DNA of 64,000 nucleotides from positions 62,001 to 126,000 of the forward strand of contig CAJFCJ010000008.1 of NCBI GenBank assembly GCA_904063045.1, in the 5' to 3' direction. Source of the DNA: Dimorphilus gyrociliatus. Lineage: Eukaryota > Annelida > Polychaeta > Dinophilidae. How positions within the stretch are numbered: position 1 is the stretch's first letter; every line of letters starts with the position of its first letter. Under the pieces are notes generated by a model, which had not been told where the DNA came from, did not search any database, and saw only the letters and a list, made by a program, of their open reading frames with translations. Positions 1 to 13,544 of the stretch are shown in pieces. A program made the position numbers and the translations under genes.

Positions 1-1019
1 TGGTCGTGACCAAATTGTCCTCCACGAATCCTCAAGAAAGGACAACACTTGGAGCCAAAAAAACGAAAGAGAGCTTTAAACGCTCTCCTATACGACCTGT
101 TGAAAAAATAATAGAGAAATGGTGATACGGCTGAATTAGCGTAACCGAACCATAAAGCCGTTTGCCAAAAACCACTGCCAATTGTATAATCCAAGAAAGG
201 ATCAAGAACATTCAAAATGAAGAATGGACACCAACAAGCGCAGAAAACACTCATTATAATACTTAATGTTCTAGCTGCCCTCGTCTCTCTTCGAAGTTTT
301 TGTTGCCTAGTATCTGAACCTACACATGTTGACCTGATAGCTTTCGCTTGTTTTTGTGCAACGACGAAAATTCTAGCATTGAGCAATCCCATGAATACAG
401 CAGGAGCGTAAAAGGCTAGGGTTGAGCATATTACTGCGTAAACCTTATTGACGAGAAACACGCAAGCCTCTCCGTGGTCTGGAGTCTTTTCCCTAACCTT
501 TTTCTCAATACCAACGACATGCCAGTTTTGGGTTAATGGTAGGAAGCTCATTAACGTAGGCATAGTCCAACAGGCAAAGAGAAGGCAAACGACGCTCTTT
601 TTAGTAATAATAGAAGGATATTTAAAGGGCGTGCAGATGGCAGTGTACCTGTCACAGGCAACGCAGCACAGATGCAAGATGGAAGACGTGCATAGCCAAA
701 CGTCAAAACAAGTAGCCAGAACACAAGCAGTTTGACCCAGTTGCCACCTAAGGCCCGCCATCAATTGATAAGCTCCTACTGGCATAACTAAAACCGCAAC
801 TAAGAGATCGGTAACGGAAAGGCTGGCGACGAAGGCATTCGTCAAAGTTCTTAATGAACGAAATCTGCAGATTGCGAGTAGAACCGTGAGATTACCGGCG
901 ACTGAGATGAGCATAACGATCAAAACGAGGAAGAGAATGATTATGGAAACGGCTAATCCATAGCGGACAGGAAGTTCGCCGGGAGGAGACGTTGTCCAAC
1001 TTCCGTTTTCCGTTTGCAT
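1..1019 (-). CDS. 5-HT4-like serotonin receptor (class A GPCR), 3' end beyond the window
   Basis: This is an uninterrupted reading frame of 339 codons from an ATG at 1019 to the left edge; an in-frame TGA lies just upstream of that ATG. It encodes a rhodopsin-family amine receptor that would sit in the plasma membrane and signal through a G protein. Visible landmarks are a short N-terminus with an NGS sequon at residue 5, Asp71 (2.50), Asp106 (3.32, amine counter-ion), DRY at 123-125, the Cys99-Cys186 disulfide pair, and CWCPFF at 262-267 in TM6. Blocks typical of 5-HT4 receptors are PTLMSFLP (154-161) and DPFLDYT (273-279). TM7 reads SPFLY at 299-303 where the family has NPxxY. Cys325-Cys326 may be palmitoylated. 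No intron interrupts the visible part. The amine-receptor assignment is secure. The 5-HT4 subtype rests on remembered family sequence, and an octopamine or other biogenic-amine ligand is the main alternative. Confidence 0.87.
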   Translation of the reverse strand, partial: MQTENGSWTTSPPGELPVRYGLAVSIIILFLVLIVMLISVAGNLTVLLAICRFRSLRTLTNAFVASLSVTDLLVAVLVMPVGAYQLMAGLRWQLGQTACVLATCFDVWLCTSSILHLCCVACDRYTAICTPFKYPSIITKKSVVCLLFACWTMPTLMSFLPLTQNWHVVGIEKKVREKTPDHGEACVFLVNKVYAVICSTLAFYAPAVFMGLLNARIFVVAQKQAKAIRSTCVGSDTRQQKLRRETRAARTLSIIMSVFCACWCPFFILNVLDPFLDYTIGSGFWQTALWFGYANSAVSPFLYYFFNRSYRRAFKALFRFFGSKCCPFLRIRGGQFGHD

Positions 1020-3709
1020 TATAAGTCAAGTGGAAGGAAATTTCTGTTTCATGAAACATCTTTTTAGAATCTGTATCATACACATTCCTATATTCTACAC
1101 AAAATTCTAACGGTATTCCTAAAAACACTCCTTACAAAATTACATATAATATTGATTTTATCGTTGTAAAAGTAGGGAAGGAGGGGAGGAGGAGGAGGAG
1201 GAGGAGGTGATGGTGAGGAGTCGAGATAAAAATATTGTACGATAATCGCCTCCGGCTTAAAAGGTATATAGAGACGTAAACAAAATTATATTTATATTAA
1301 ATAATTTATCGTTATACGGCATAAGGTCTATGCTTTAAATGGATAAGAATACATCCTCTTTACATATTTATAAATATTAAAGGGTATTTTAATCTATAGA
1401 CCGAATATAAAAATAGATTTTTGTTTCTTTCGGCATCTTTTAGGGAAATAATATTTTAATTATAGTTATCTGTCTTGAAACTTTAATAATTAATAGCTTA
1501 GAATTTACTTATTATTGATTATAGCATTAAAAAATGATTAAAATGTACATATACAAATATACAGTATATATACAGAGACTATGTTTACTATTTGCACAGT
1601 AAGTCCTGTATTATATACATTCGAATAAGCAACATATAGTTTATATATAGTATATAGATATATTATATTTATGTATTTGTATATATAATTGGAAAAACCT
1701 ATTGAATTCAAAGGTTATTCCATCCTTCGGCAAATAGAATCTTACAAATAACGTAACTATATCGTGTTACAAAAGTCTGCTATATTTTCGCTTTTAACTG
1801 TTGAAAATATCGTTTGAAGTGGTTAGATAGAGACTAGTCTACGCCCTTTTCCTTACAAATCTTATTAAAACAATAAGAAACAATACTTTCCTTTATACCT
1901 CTAAAGGAATATTTTGCTCTAATCAAAAGCGTTATATAATATTTCTATATATTTGTATACAAATGAATATACTTTACTGTATATATACAGTATATACATT
2001 TTAAGTAGATTCTATTTATACTCCACAGATATATCTATACACGAACACACGCATAATAAATAAAATGTATAAGTCGTTTACATACTTTTTAATTATTAAT
2101 TGAGGAGAAAAGATAAAAATGAACTGGTTTATTGTTTAATCAATCAAATATATGAATCTACATAATAAAAATACTTTCTAACGTTTGTAAAGTTGTATAT
2201 AGAGTATGAAAGAATATTCATTGTATAATATTTAATAAAATAACAAAGATACATTAAACTCATTCATATAAATATTTAATATTTAAATATAATTTTACTA
2301 TGATGAATCATTTTTAAGCCTTAAAATGAAATTAATGATCTTTTTGGGTGTATTAGTTTAGGGGAAGAGAATGAAAGCTCCACAGTTATTTACAGTCTTC
2401 TGTTATTTGAATTGATAATTAGTATATAATTTACTTTTTCAATTAATATTGAAACCATTTCAAAAGTGACTTAATCTGATATAATATTATATTATATATA
2501 AATTTATATATATATATATATATATATATGTCATGGCCTATTTATAGAATAAATACGTGTTGATATAGGATAATTTTTTGTCAGTCGCTATGAACTTATA
2601 TATATATATATATATAATATAAAATTAATCAATTAAAGAGCCTGCTGTCATTTTCCGCCGGGCTTAAACTATTTGACCTTAATTAAAGTGTTACAACCGA
2701 CGTAATAGAAGTTCTTTTTTTATCTCTATCATACTATTTTTACTACCGTCATAATAATATACGTATTTACAAACTATTTCTACACTATTATATATTTAAT
2801 AAGATATTAATTTTACAACTTTTTCCCAGTTTTCTTACCTCTTCGCGCCGCATTTCTCCTCTCAGCGCTTCGCTTGTAAACAAATAGAAAAACACACATT
2901 AAATGTAGAAGAAGTTGAAAACGACGTCTAGCGTCGAAAAAGTTGATTCGTCGAAAGGAGAATGATTATCATATTAATATGCACGCCGCATGTGTAAAAC
3001 CTCTAATCTCCTTTTTACGTCAATGAAGGTGATCGATTTAATCTCCTCTTCGAACTGGACAAACCATGTAAAATCAATGATTTTTGCTCATCTATTTTTC
3101 TCAAATAATCATTTAATAGCTACTAGATGAAAGTGATAGGCTTTAGGCGTTACTTGCATAAATAGATGATGCGTGTTTGTAGTTAGCGAAATAATGGACC
3201 GATTAAAAAAAGAAAAGAAACTGTTAACACTTTCAAAATTGATGACTTTAAGCCTAGAGTCGGTAAAGAGAAAAGGGTGGGGATCAATATAAAAAATATT
3301 CATAACTCTATCTGAGCATCGATTTGCAGTTGATCTGCAATCACTGCAAGCTCTATTTACAATGAATTTTAAACTTGTTTATTCACTGTTTACTTTCTAT
3401 TTCTCGAAATGAAAAGTGAAAAATAAAAACCAATATAAAAATCATCTTACTATTCAGCCATATCATTCTCTTTCGGGTTTCCTACTCTTCTTCTATTATC
3501 TTGTTTAGCGATTGTCCACCTTTTCAAAATCTATTTAGGTCCTATTCCACAAAGGTCGAAATTTATTGAGTTTCTCTTTAAAACTCGCCGCACTAACTGA
3601 GCAGATTTTGTTCCTGTTGACTATAAATAAATAATTTTATAGTATAATAAGAGAGCGAGCATATATGATCTAAAATGGATCTATATAAATACATACAGTA
3701 TATATGCTG

Positions 3710-3744
<35 letters not shown>

Positions 3745-6700
3745 AAGACAATTCCATCCAACCTTTTCTAGGATAAGAGCGACAAGAAGAATATTTTATA
3801 TTTAATATAATTACAGGATTATAATTGTTTCAAAGGGAGGATTTAACATTAAATGATAAAAATCCTCTTTACGCATTTTTTTACACATAAATTAAGAAGC
3901 TTATTTCGATCACGAAAGTTGTCAATTAATTATCGAAAAATATAATCATTTTTCTAAGAACTTAATGAATAGAAGATATCTGAAGTAATAGAAGATATTG
4001 GATAATAAGAGATAAGTAAGGTAACGAATAAATGTGTAACATTGCCAATGTTGATATCTTCTATGGAAAAAGAAAAAACGAAAACTACATATAAAGGTAC
4101 AAAAAAAGAGAAAAATTGATAGAATAGAGGGCTTTGTCCTCTTTATTTTCTATTCTTATTGCATATTTAAAAAAAAAGTTAGAAATTTTCCCAGTTTCTA
4201 AGCCTTTTCTTTATACTTCTAGATACATTCCTGTTTTTCTCTCTTCTCTTCGTTTCTCCTTTTCATTCTTTACCTATTTCCTTTTATATTAACTTTGTTC
4301 TACCTTTTCCTATTATTTCAATTCTTTTACCTACCACTCTCTCTCCCCACTCTCCATCACTAACACACCCCTCTACACCTGTATTTAAAAAATAAAGAAA
4401 AGAGACAAAAGTTGTTTTGAAAATTCTCTTTTAAATAGAAAAAACAAACTTGTAAAAACTTGCTACCAAATTATCATTGATCTCTATTGTTAAAATATTG
4501 TATTGCCATAATTTAGACAGACCTCGTACAATTTGTTTTATTTTACTTAAAATGGTAAAAAAAAGAAACATTTGATTAATGTTTAACTTGCTGTTAACTT
4601 GTCATTTAGTTTAGAGTATATAATGAAAAAATAAAAATAAAGAAAACACTACCTACTTTGTTAAAAAGTAATGTTCTCTTCTGTGGTATTTTTTCTGACA
4701 GAAAAGGGAAGTTATTATAGGAGATGGAAGTGTGTGATGAGGGAAGAGATTCCTCTCTATACCTAAAATTAGACAGTATTAAGTATAGTTCTTAAAGAAA
4801 AAGTTTCGAGCAGAAGTTTACATATAAAACTTTTACGTCTGGCAGGGAAATCGTCCATTGATTGGGTGTGATCCTCAACCACTCTGAATATAGGTCTATA
4901 AGGAGGCTTTTTAATACTATTTTCGTTGAAGAGATTGGTTTTTTTCCCTCCCATTGCCTTTTTTCTCCCTCTTAATACTATCTAGTATAGCCCCTCGCCC
5001 TCCTTTCCCCCTTTTTTCCAGAACGTTTTGGAAAGGTGAGAAGGAATAACCTTGATGACATGTAGGCTAGGGGGATTACGCGTATTATAAAGAAGTGTTA
5101 CTAATAAGAACTGTCTCGTTATTTCTCACTCACTAACAATCCATGTGACGTTCGACCGCCGTATGCTTGTCAATTACATAATATCGTGCCTAATGCTTAT
5201 CTAGTTCACTCTAAAAAGTACCGTTACTGAAATTCAGGTTTATATGTCAATAATTTCTTTAGAATTTTTCCAGTCACGAATAGGATAATGTATATAAAAA
5301 AAAAACAAATTCGTTTTTCACGCTTTCAATCACTCGGAACCTTCAACTTATTTCTTTCGCTCAGTAAACTAAAGGTGAAGTATAAAAATCTTAGACGCTC
5401 CTGATTATACCTCGTCACGAACTTCTCTCTTCTTTATACTGTATGATAAAAAAATTACAGCGAATCCAATTAAACGTCACCTCGTTTTAACTGTATATAT
5501 ATAAAAGGCTATTTTACTTTCATTTCTTTCCAGGCGTTATATAAAAATAAACACATACATCTATATTAATAGAAGTATTTTTACTTTTATTTGTTATTAT
5601 ACTATATATAACTTTTACTTTATATGTTTCTTTCTAGACTATTTCCTTCTGCCAAGTTTGCTGTTTTTATCTGACATTCTTTTTAGTATATCTTTCACAA
5701 ATTGAACAAGGATACTATTTTAAGGGAAAAAGGGCAGTTGAAGGAAAAAAGATAGGAAATTAGTATCTTTTAACTTTTTCAATTAATTGTATAATTTATA
5801 ATAAAGAAAAAAAGATATTAAAAAACTAACAAAGCAATAAAAGACTTAAGAATGTAAAGTAGATGGTCGCTTCCTTCTTTTCTTTTAAAATTCTTTCACA
5901 AAACTCCTACTTCTCCTTCTTCCTCTTTTTTATTACTTTATTAGCATTATTTAAAGAATAGACGCTTGTTCTATAAATAGAACACTTTCATAAAAAAGTT
6001 ATAAAAAATTATAAATAATAACTAATAAACAATAGATAATTAGATAAAATTCCATGAAATTTATTAGGCTAGAAAATGGAACAAGAGAAGGATAAAGAAA
6101 CAATAAAAAAGAAAACCGAAGAGATATCTACAAAAGGATGTTTAACAGTAGTTGATGGAGATTGGCGTGTGAGGGAACGACTTGCATGCATCAGTTGTGT
6201 CAGCTACTAAATATAGAAAGAAAATTTTTCGCTTTTGAAATGAACGAAAAAAGGGATGATTATCTGGCTATAGACGTCAGTATAGGGTTTTATCTTTAGC
6301 TGTAATCGTGACTACTGAAAAGGCTATCCGTCGTTTGAAATGTTTCATTTAATTAAGTATCAAGAGTTCTACCGCTATTTGTATATACACTTGACTTTGG
6401 CCACAAAGTAATTGTGACGTCATTGAATTTAAACGGATTTTAAATGCTTACGATCGGAGGATAATTGAAACAAGAAGCGAAAGTAGGAGAAAAAATGGAT
6501 AGACTACGAGCGATATTGAAAGGAAAATGCAAAGAAATAGATCTAACAAGGTAAATTTCCTCGAGATTGATAAAGAAATAGACCGAAATTTTAGACAATC
6601 CTTTCAAATATTTTCTTAATAGCGCCGAACTGTTGAAGCTTTTAAAATGAAGAAAAAAATGTATAAGAGTAGAGTATATTCTTGCTTTCCAGGGTATTAC

Positions 6701-9700
6701 CCCATGCATCTAAGTAATGGAAATACTGGATTAAAAAAAAACATAAAGAAAAACACAGCAGGGAACGTGAAAATGACACAATACCGTATAAACGTTAAAC
6801 ACAGCCGTCTATTTCTTAACGTTAGTTTACCCTTACTTTTTTTAATCATATTAATCTAACTCGTTCCTAACTCAAGGCCCCTTTAACCTTTATATAATGG
6901 CTCATGGGTTATTTCGTTTTTAGTCTCTTCTGGGTAAAAAGAAAAGCTAAGGAATCCAATGATGTCGAATGTTAAAGGAGAAGCGGACTACTATATAGTT
7001 TTTAAATCTCGTTCTATTTGTAAGACTTCTAAGAAGGTCGCAGGAAAACGCTTTATGCACCAAACAACAAAGTGTAGAATAAGCTTTTTACAAAAACCGA
7101 CAGTAAATTTGCTGGCGGCAAAACAAAGTTACACGGTCGATAGAAATATCTAATATTTCAACAGCCCCTCCCCTCCTTCCTCCGAAAACACAAAAAATTA
7201 AGTAAAGATAAAAACAAAGTTATAAATAAAGATCTATCCTACTATTTCAAAAGTACTTTTGTTTCAGAGATGCCTTAAAAACGAAGAGGGAGGGGGAAAA
7301 GAGACGCTTTTATTTTGCAGGTGGTAAGACAGACTTGATATATTTTTCCTCGCAATGTTTCCGAGAAATAAGTTTATATGTAAATAGAAAAGAGCTTATA
7401 TTTGTTGAAAAATTGGGCTTAATGTTTACTCAACAACCAGAAAAGCGTTCAAATTAAAATTAATTATGTAAGTACGTGTATTTATTCGCCTAACCATGCA
7501 AGTTTTATTCAATTATTTATTATTACAAGTAAAAGGAAGCAGAGAATATAAATAATAAAGAAAAAAAGGAGAAATAAGCTAGAACAAAAACTAGGTCATC
7601 AAAAAATAGTCATAATTAAATTGCATTTATATTTATACTATGTTATACTGTTTAAAGGTTATTTTAAAATATTTTAATCAATATTATCTAATAAGCCTTT
7701 TAGGAAAGGAATGATGTAAAATTATCTAAAAATAAGGTCTTTACCAACTAAACTTAGCAGTCATTTTAATTAAGGAAATCGAATTACTCATTTACATCGT
7801 TAAAAAGTAGTTGTAATTGCCTTTCTAATACAAAATATATATAAATTATTCTTATTTTTTCTCTCCTCGTTATCCTTACGTAATCATTCGATTAACAACA
7901 CTTTTCTTTATTATTATTTCTTTTTTATATATTATGTATATTAATGCAGTAAATTAGCAAAACTTACCCTTTTTTCTTTCCATCATTTTACACCAGTTTC
8001 TCTCGTTTCTTTCTATCTTATTAGACGCACACACACACACACACACAAACACTTTCTCAAAATCGTAAAAGATTAACCTTTTTTGATAAATAGCTAAAGA
8101 ATATTTTTCTATTCCTTTTTTATAATTTTGTTATTATTTCACTAAACCCGATTTAAGAATCAACTCTATTAATATAGGATACATTTTCATCAAATATATT
8201 AGTTTATCGACATATATTACTCGTTATTTTTCAGTTAGAATGGAAAATGAGTTGAGGGGAAAGAGAAAAATGATTAAGAAATAGTACTCTAGAGTGAAAT
8301 ATATCTAGTATTTAACTGAATACGTAGTATATTCATAAATAACTAATAGAAGAAGTAAAAAGCAAATAAACTCCGGAGAGATTGGGAAAGGCGACTAGAT
8401 AAATTTTTTTCCTTGTCGTTCGATTGTAATTACTAAGCATTAACAGTTTCCGGTCAAAGTCTCAAACGAACAAATTTTCTAGACTAATCGAAATACGAGG
8501 GGTAAATTTAACCGGAAGTTGAATACTACTTATCGATTGGATTATTATTTCTTATTTTATCCTTTTCTTTTAATGGAATAAGTTGCATAGGATTAAGGAA
8601 CGAAATTGGAGATTTTTCTAATACTTTATTAGTTTTTTTTCGTTTCCTTATGAAAACTTCATCAAGAAATTTCCTCTCTTTACTTAAGTAAAATGAAATA
8701 TTAAGAGGTATATGAATAAGGTAGGAGAATGAATATGACAAAGTAATTATTATGCAATACTCGGTTTATTGCTTGCAGGCAACGTCTTTAATCTGTATTG
8801 CTAATGCTATTAGGCGTTAGAGTGATGTAACGCTTCACTGACTTTTCCAGGTGATGTAAATTCGAAAAACGGCCTTGAAAAACGACTAAGCATTCCTTTT
8901 GTCAAGAAGAGACAATTAGTTTCTGCATCTTTTTGGAGCTTTCAGCGTTAATTGCATTTTGACGGGAGTAGAAAAAACGGGGATGGCGGGGGGCGGGGGG
9001 CGAAAGGGGAGGTAGCATATCTCATAAAATATCATTGACAATACGATTTATATTTAAAGCGACATCTGGCGTCTAAAAAAATACTTGTATAATAGATAAA
9101 AACTATAGAGTGTCTCGTCCCTTTCCTATTCCCTAAGTAAAAAATTATCCTTTGAATCTGCTTCCATTTTTTGCATTGTCTGCAAAAAAAATTCTTTTTT
9201 ACGTGTAGTGGAAATTTCCTTGGGCCTAGGAGGGTTAAGTTTGTCATTTAGCCAAGACACAGTCTTCCAGCGTCTTACTAATGCAAAGTACATAAAAAAT
9301 ACGGCTCTGCCTCTTTGTAAAAGAAAAAAAAGAAAGAAAGAAATGAGTAAAGCGATTATCTAGACCTATTACCGTATATTCCAATAGTAAAAAAAAAGAT
9401 TCATGCAACCCAATTATAATATTTGTAGAAGAGAAAGTATATCCGATTGCAGGGCTTAATAAAGTGAGTTGAATAAGATTTCCCTTTCTGTCATCTTTTT
9501 TTTTTCTTAAAAACCTTATTGGAAGTTTATTCTTTAAGAAAATAAAAAAACTAGGATTTTAGGTTAAGGGGAATGAGGTCATTGTACTGTGAATCTTACA
9601 ATAAAAATCTCAAGCTGTTGCAAATAAGAAAGTCTTATAGAAAGTTTCAATTTTTCTCACTTAAACTGCTTTATTCATATATTTTCATTTTGTCACCCAC

Positions 9701-11322
9701 TTAATCAGTTCTTTAGAAAAGTTAAAGCAAGATTTATATTTCCTTTAGATTTACATTTGTCATCCTGTCAATTAAGTACAGCTATATAAAGGGAAAAAAT
9801 GAAGGAGAAATCGATACAATTATAACCTTAGATCAGTCAAGGCTAGCGCAGGTCGTTACGTTTCTTCGTCTCTGGGGGTTTTTAGAACGACCTAAAAAAA
9901 TGCTTCAAGCTTAACCATTTATCAATTTCCCATTATAAAAACTTTACTCCTTCTTTAATCTTATCCTTAGTCGTCCCCTTCCGTCTCCTTCGGCTGCTAT
10001 TATTACTGCTTCTTCTTCTCCTTCTCCTCCTCCCCCTCCTACTCCTTCTATGACATCCACTTACATCTTGGAAGTATCCTTTTACTACTTATAAATCCCC
10101 CGTCAACGTAAACTGCATGCTTCACTTTTTTCTATAAATTTCAATTCAACCCTGTCTCTTGTAAATTAAGCTTTAAAAACAGATAAAAGTTGAACAGAAG
10201 GACAAAGAGGACACATAGGTTAATAAATATTTAGAGATGATTCTTTCAAGGTTATTTTATTCAATTGAAGGTGAAAACATTATTCATTGCAAAGTACTGT
10301 TGTAAGTATAGTTGTTTGAAATAGCAAACAGTATTTTTAAAACAAATTTGTAGCTATAAGTTTCCCTTTAATAGTAAGGTCAACTAAGAGAGATTCTATT
10401 CTGTCTTCCTTGCTCTTTTAGACACCGTGTATACTGTATATACAGTATAAACGATTCTTTTCTCTTTAACTTTTCCTTCAGTTCTATCTTTAGCTTTTTT
10501 TATAATTCAGTTAATTAGTTTTGATTTACGGCTATAAAGAAGGCTCGCTAGGCATGGAATAATCTTCTTAGAAAATGCCTACCGGATGTAAATTCAATTT
10601 TCATACTTCGTCTTCGCTTTATTGTAGTTTGAAAGGAAAATCCTTAACAACGGTTTTGACTTTGATCTAGAAAACTCTATAATTTTGTTGTTAAACTTAA
10701 ACGAGTAGTGTCTTAAATAAAGATATGATATAGATTTTTTCCTGCTTACTAATTATTAAAAGTCTATTGCAATGTCTTTTTTTATCCTTTATATGTTTCT
10801 TCTTTTCCTTCCTCTTCTTCATAATTGTATTATTCTCTTAACAAGGCTTTAGTGGGTTTCAATTTCGAGTCTAGACAAATAAAACTGGGTTCAAAGTATT
10901 TCCAAGAAATATAGGCCTAAAATAAATTACGTGTCAATTTTTTGGGCAATGTGATACGGGTAGAGGATGGCGTATGGATTATTAATCTAATACTGCGTAA
11001 TAAAGTAGAAAATAAAGCTGAATTTGTAATGCATATATGTAATTTTAAAGAATATGATAAGATTTCATACAAGATGTCACTACTAAAAAAGTAAAATAGG
11101 AAGGATGTAATATAGATTTAAAAAAAAAGATAAAGTGTGTCATTAAACTTTCAATGAATACATCCGGGAAAAATATGATGCAAGAAGAGAGGCTTGTTTG
11201 AAAAGTATAAACAGTTTAAATGAGAAAATCTGTCTTTGTCAGTTTGTTTTTTTTTTTTACCAAAACCAAAAAGCAATCGGAATATAGCCAAAAATACTCA
11301 AAAAATCCGATTATAAAATGAG
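1020..11322. other. Gene-poor stretch upstream of the 5-HT receptor gene
   Basis: I see no convincing exon on either strand in these 10.3 kb. The longest open frames are AT-rich, lack splice context and resemble no family I know. Contents are a GGA-repeat tract near 1181-1208, TA/TG microsatellites near 2505-2529, 2596-2616 and 3708-3745, an AC run at 8028-8047, and many short poly-A and poly-T runs. A perfect CRE-type palindrome (TGACGTCA) occurs at 6415-6422. The stretch probably holds the receptor's 5' flank and regulatory DNA. Confidence 0.6.
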
Positions 11323-11830
11323 CTATGTACTAGTCGGAGCCAAAATGTTCACATCCCTATAACTTCCCATTTTAGATGACTGAGTCTTCGATTTTTGAGA
11401 TACTTTTTGCAAATAGCCTACCAGGGAATTGCTAACAATCGATTCTAAATTTTCAGCACTCTTAGAGTTCGTTTCCCATAGTATACCACCTTCTTCTTTT
11501 AAAGCCTTCTGTTGATCTTCTTTAGCGGTTTGTGATAAAAAAAAGTTTCTGTAGTATTGAGAGAAACCAGAAGAGCAACTCTTCGGAGAAGACGCCAACG
11601 ACGGTGGTGCCGATTTTGGTGCGCTGTCGAACTGTACTTCTAAAGTTCGCTTAGGTTTTGACATTCCTTGAATAAATTTATCTTGTAAAGTGTACTCTGT
11701 TTGAATAAAAAAACAAAAACAAAAATAATAATAATCAAATATAATCATATAAATTCTTAAATTAACTTTTTAATCGATAAAACAAGAATAAAGAAAAGTA
11801 AGTACCGTACTCGTAGTGTAAATTAGTCAT
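11323..11830 (-). CDS. Unrecognised small protein, two exons (132 aa)
   Basis: Proposed CDS: exon 1 at 11830-11806 and exon 2 at 11696-11323, with a 109 bp intron (GTACTT donor, TTCAAACAG acceptor). The join is phase 1 and the total of 399 nt gives 132 residues plus stop. The protein starts MTNLHYEYEYTLQDKF, then has a Ser/Pro/Lys-rich stretch (about residues 27-50) and a more conserved-looking C-terminal half with YYRNFF, an acidic/Gln-rich helix and GGILWETNSKSAENLE. No signal peptide, membrane segment or zinc motif is visible, so it is likely cytosolic or nuclear. I do not recognise the family. The start exon is only 25 nt long and rests on frame and splice sites alone; initiation at the internal Met of exon 2 (MSKPKRTLE) would give about 113 residues. 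Codon and amino-acid composition look coding compared with the surrounding AT-rich frames. Confidence 0.6.
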
Positions 11831-13478
11831 AATAATAAATTATTATTAATAATCCTCAAAAAAAACGATAGTAAAAAATATCGATATAGATCTTCTCTTT
11901 AATTCTCTAACTAATTTCAATTTCAATTTCTTATGAAGTTTGTACAATTATCAAATTTATAAAAGAGAAAAGTATAAACAATACTCAGCGCCACCTACAG
12001 GTTAAGGTTATTTGGTCCAAAACGCACAAAGCAAGGTTAAAAAATATCTTATCTAGAATGTGCTCGTATATTCTATAATTATTAAAAAAAATCAAAAAAA
12101 TCATATTAAACACTAAAAATGGTATAGTTGAATAAGAGCATTAGCAAATAAACCTTTTAAGTTTGGCTATCTACCAAAACCATATACGTTTATAAAGAAA
12201 ACATAGCTGGTAGACCAAGTAAAAGTCGGTATTAAACTATGCCTAAATGACTGTTGTATTTACTGTGTATATCGGTTAAAATTGTAAATATCGTTTTGAC
12301 TGTTACAACATAGGGGACAAAGTTAATAGTAGTAACTAATCGAAAGAACGATTATATCTATTGATTAAAATATTTAAAATAGAAAGAATAAAGGTTAATT
12401 ATAAAAAAATAACTCCAAATTGCCTACTTATGTAATTGTTATATAAACAATTTTTCTATATCAAAAATCGATTAGGTAAGTTGTAAATATGCATTGTTTA
12501 CCTATTGTGGAATAATGTCGTTTATCTTTGATCTTTTGTTGAAACCGGGTCAGGTTATAGAGCGTCAATACGTTTTGTTTAATTGATAAGAAATAGGTCT
12601 TTAATCAAGACTTGTATGATATAACTCAAGGTATATATAAAACTATAATAATTGCCCCTTTTTTCAAACTGTTAATGAACGGCGTTGCATTTTTGAAAGG
12701 ACTCATTTATTATATTGTTATCATGAGTTACGGTTCGTTTATTAGGTTGTAATCGACTCCTCCCATTTTCTCTATTTATACTATACAGTCATTACGAATT
12801 TGAAAAGAAGGGCGGTAAGGGAAAAACAAATTTTCATCTATTACTTACAAAGCGTTGACATACCTTATCATAGTTACGCAACGTTTAATGGCATCTTTTT
12901 TTTATGAAGGAACGATGCATATCAACAGCGTTCTGCTTAATTGAGTGTATCGTTTTTACATTGAAAGGGGGAAGTAATTGCGTCTATTTTTGACAATAAC
13001 GCCAGTCGCTATAAAGAATAAAGCGCTAATTGCTTTATTCGTCTCATTAACAAAACAACACGGTAAATGGAAAGATAAAGAGATAAGAAAAAATAGAAAT
13101 ATTACCATTCGATCAAAATAAAATATATAAAATAAAAAAGTACAATAGAAAAATAATACGTAAATAAACATTCGAAAGAACATTTATTCTGCTACTACTT
13201 CCTTATTTACCTGAATATATCCAAATGATGGAATTTTCTATTTTTACTATTCTTTTCTGTATTTTTCTCTTGAAAATATTTTAATAAATGTCGAAATTTT
13301 CTTATCAAAATGTCCCTATTTTCGTCTGCAGTTTTTCCTTACCCCTTCAATTTTATTTAGCACATGGCGGAGGTAATCGATAGACAGTAAAATCTATTCG
13401 ATCGCCATCTCTTGGCTAATGGTTTATTTACTGTTTATAACGACATCTGCATGCTTTTATATCATTAATAATATATAT
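11831..13478. other. Intergenic, no gene seen
   Basis: This AT-rich DNA lies between two divergently transcribed small genes. It should contain both 5' flanks. I see no exon-like frame and no CpG-rich promoter. Confidence 0.5.
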
Positions 13479-13512
13479 ACTATACATATATATATATATA
13501 TATATATATATT
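13479..13512. repeat. (TA)n microsatellite just upstream of a gene start
   Basis: A run of alternating TA ends about 33 bp before the ATG at 13545. It could act as the TATA-like element of the gene that follows, or may simply lie in its 5' UTR. Confidence 0.7.
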
Positions 13513-13544
13513 GCTATTATTGAAGTATTTAAATATTTAAAATC

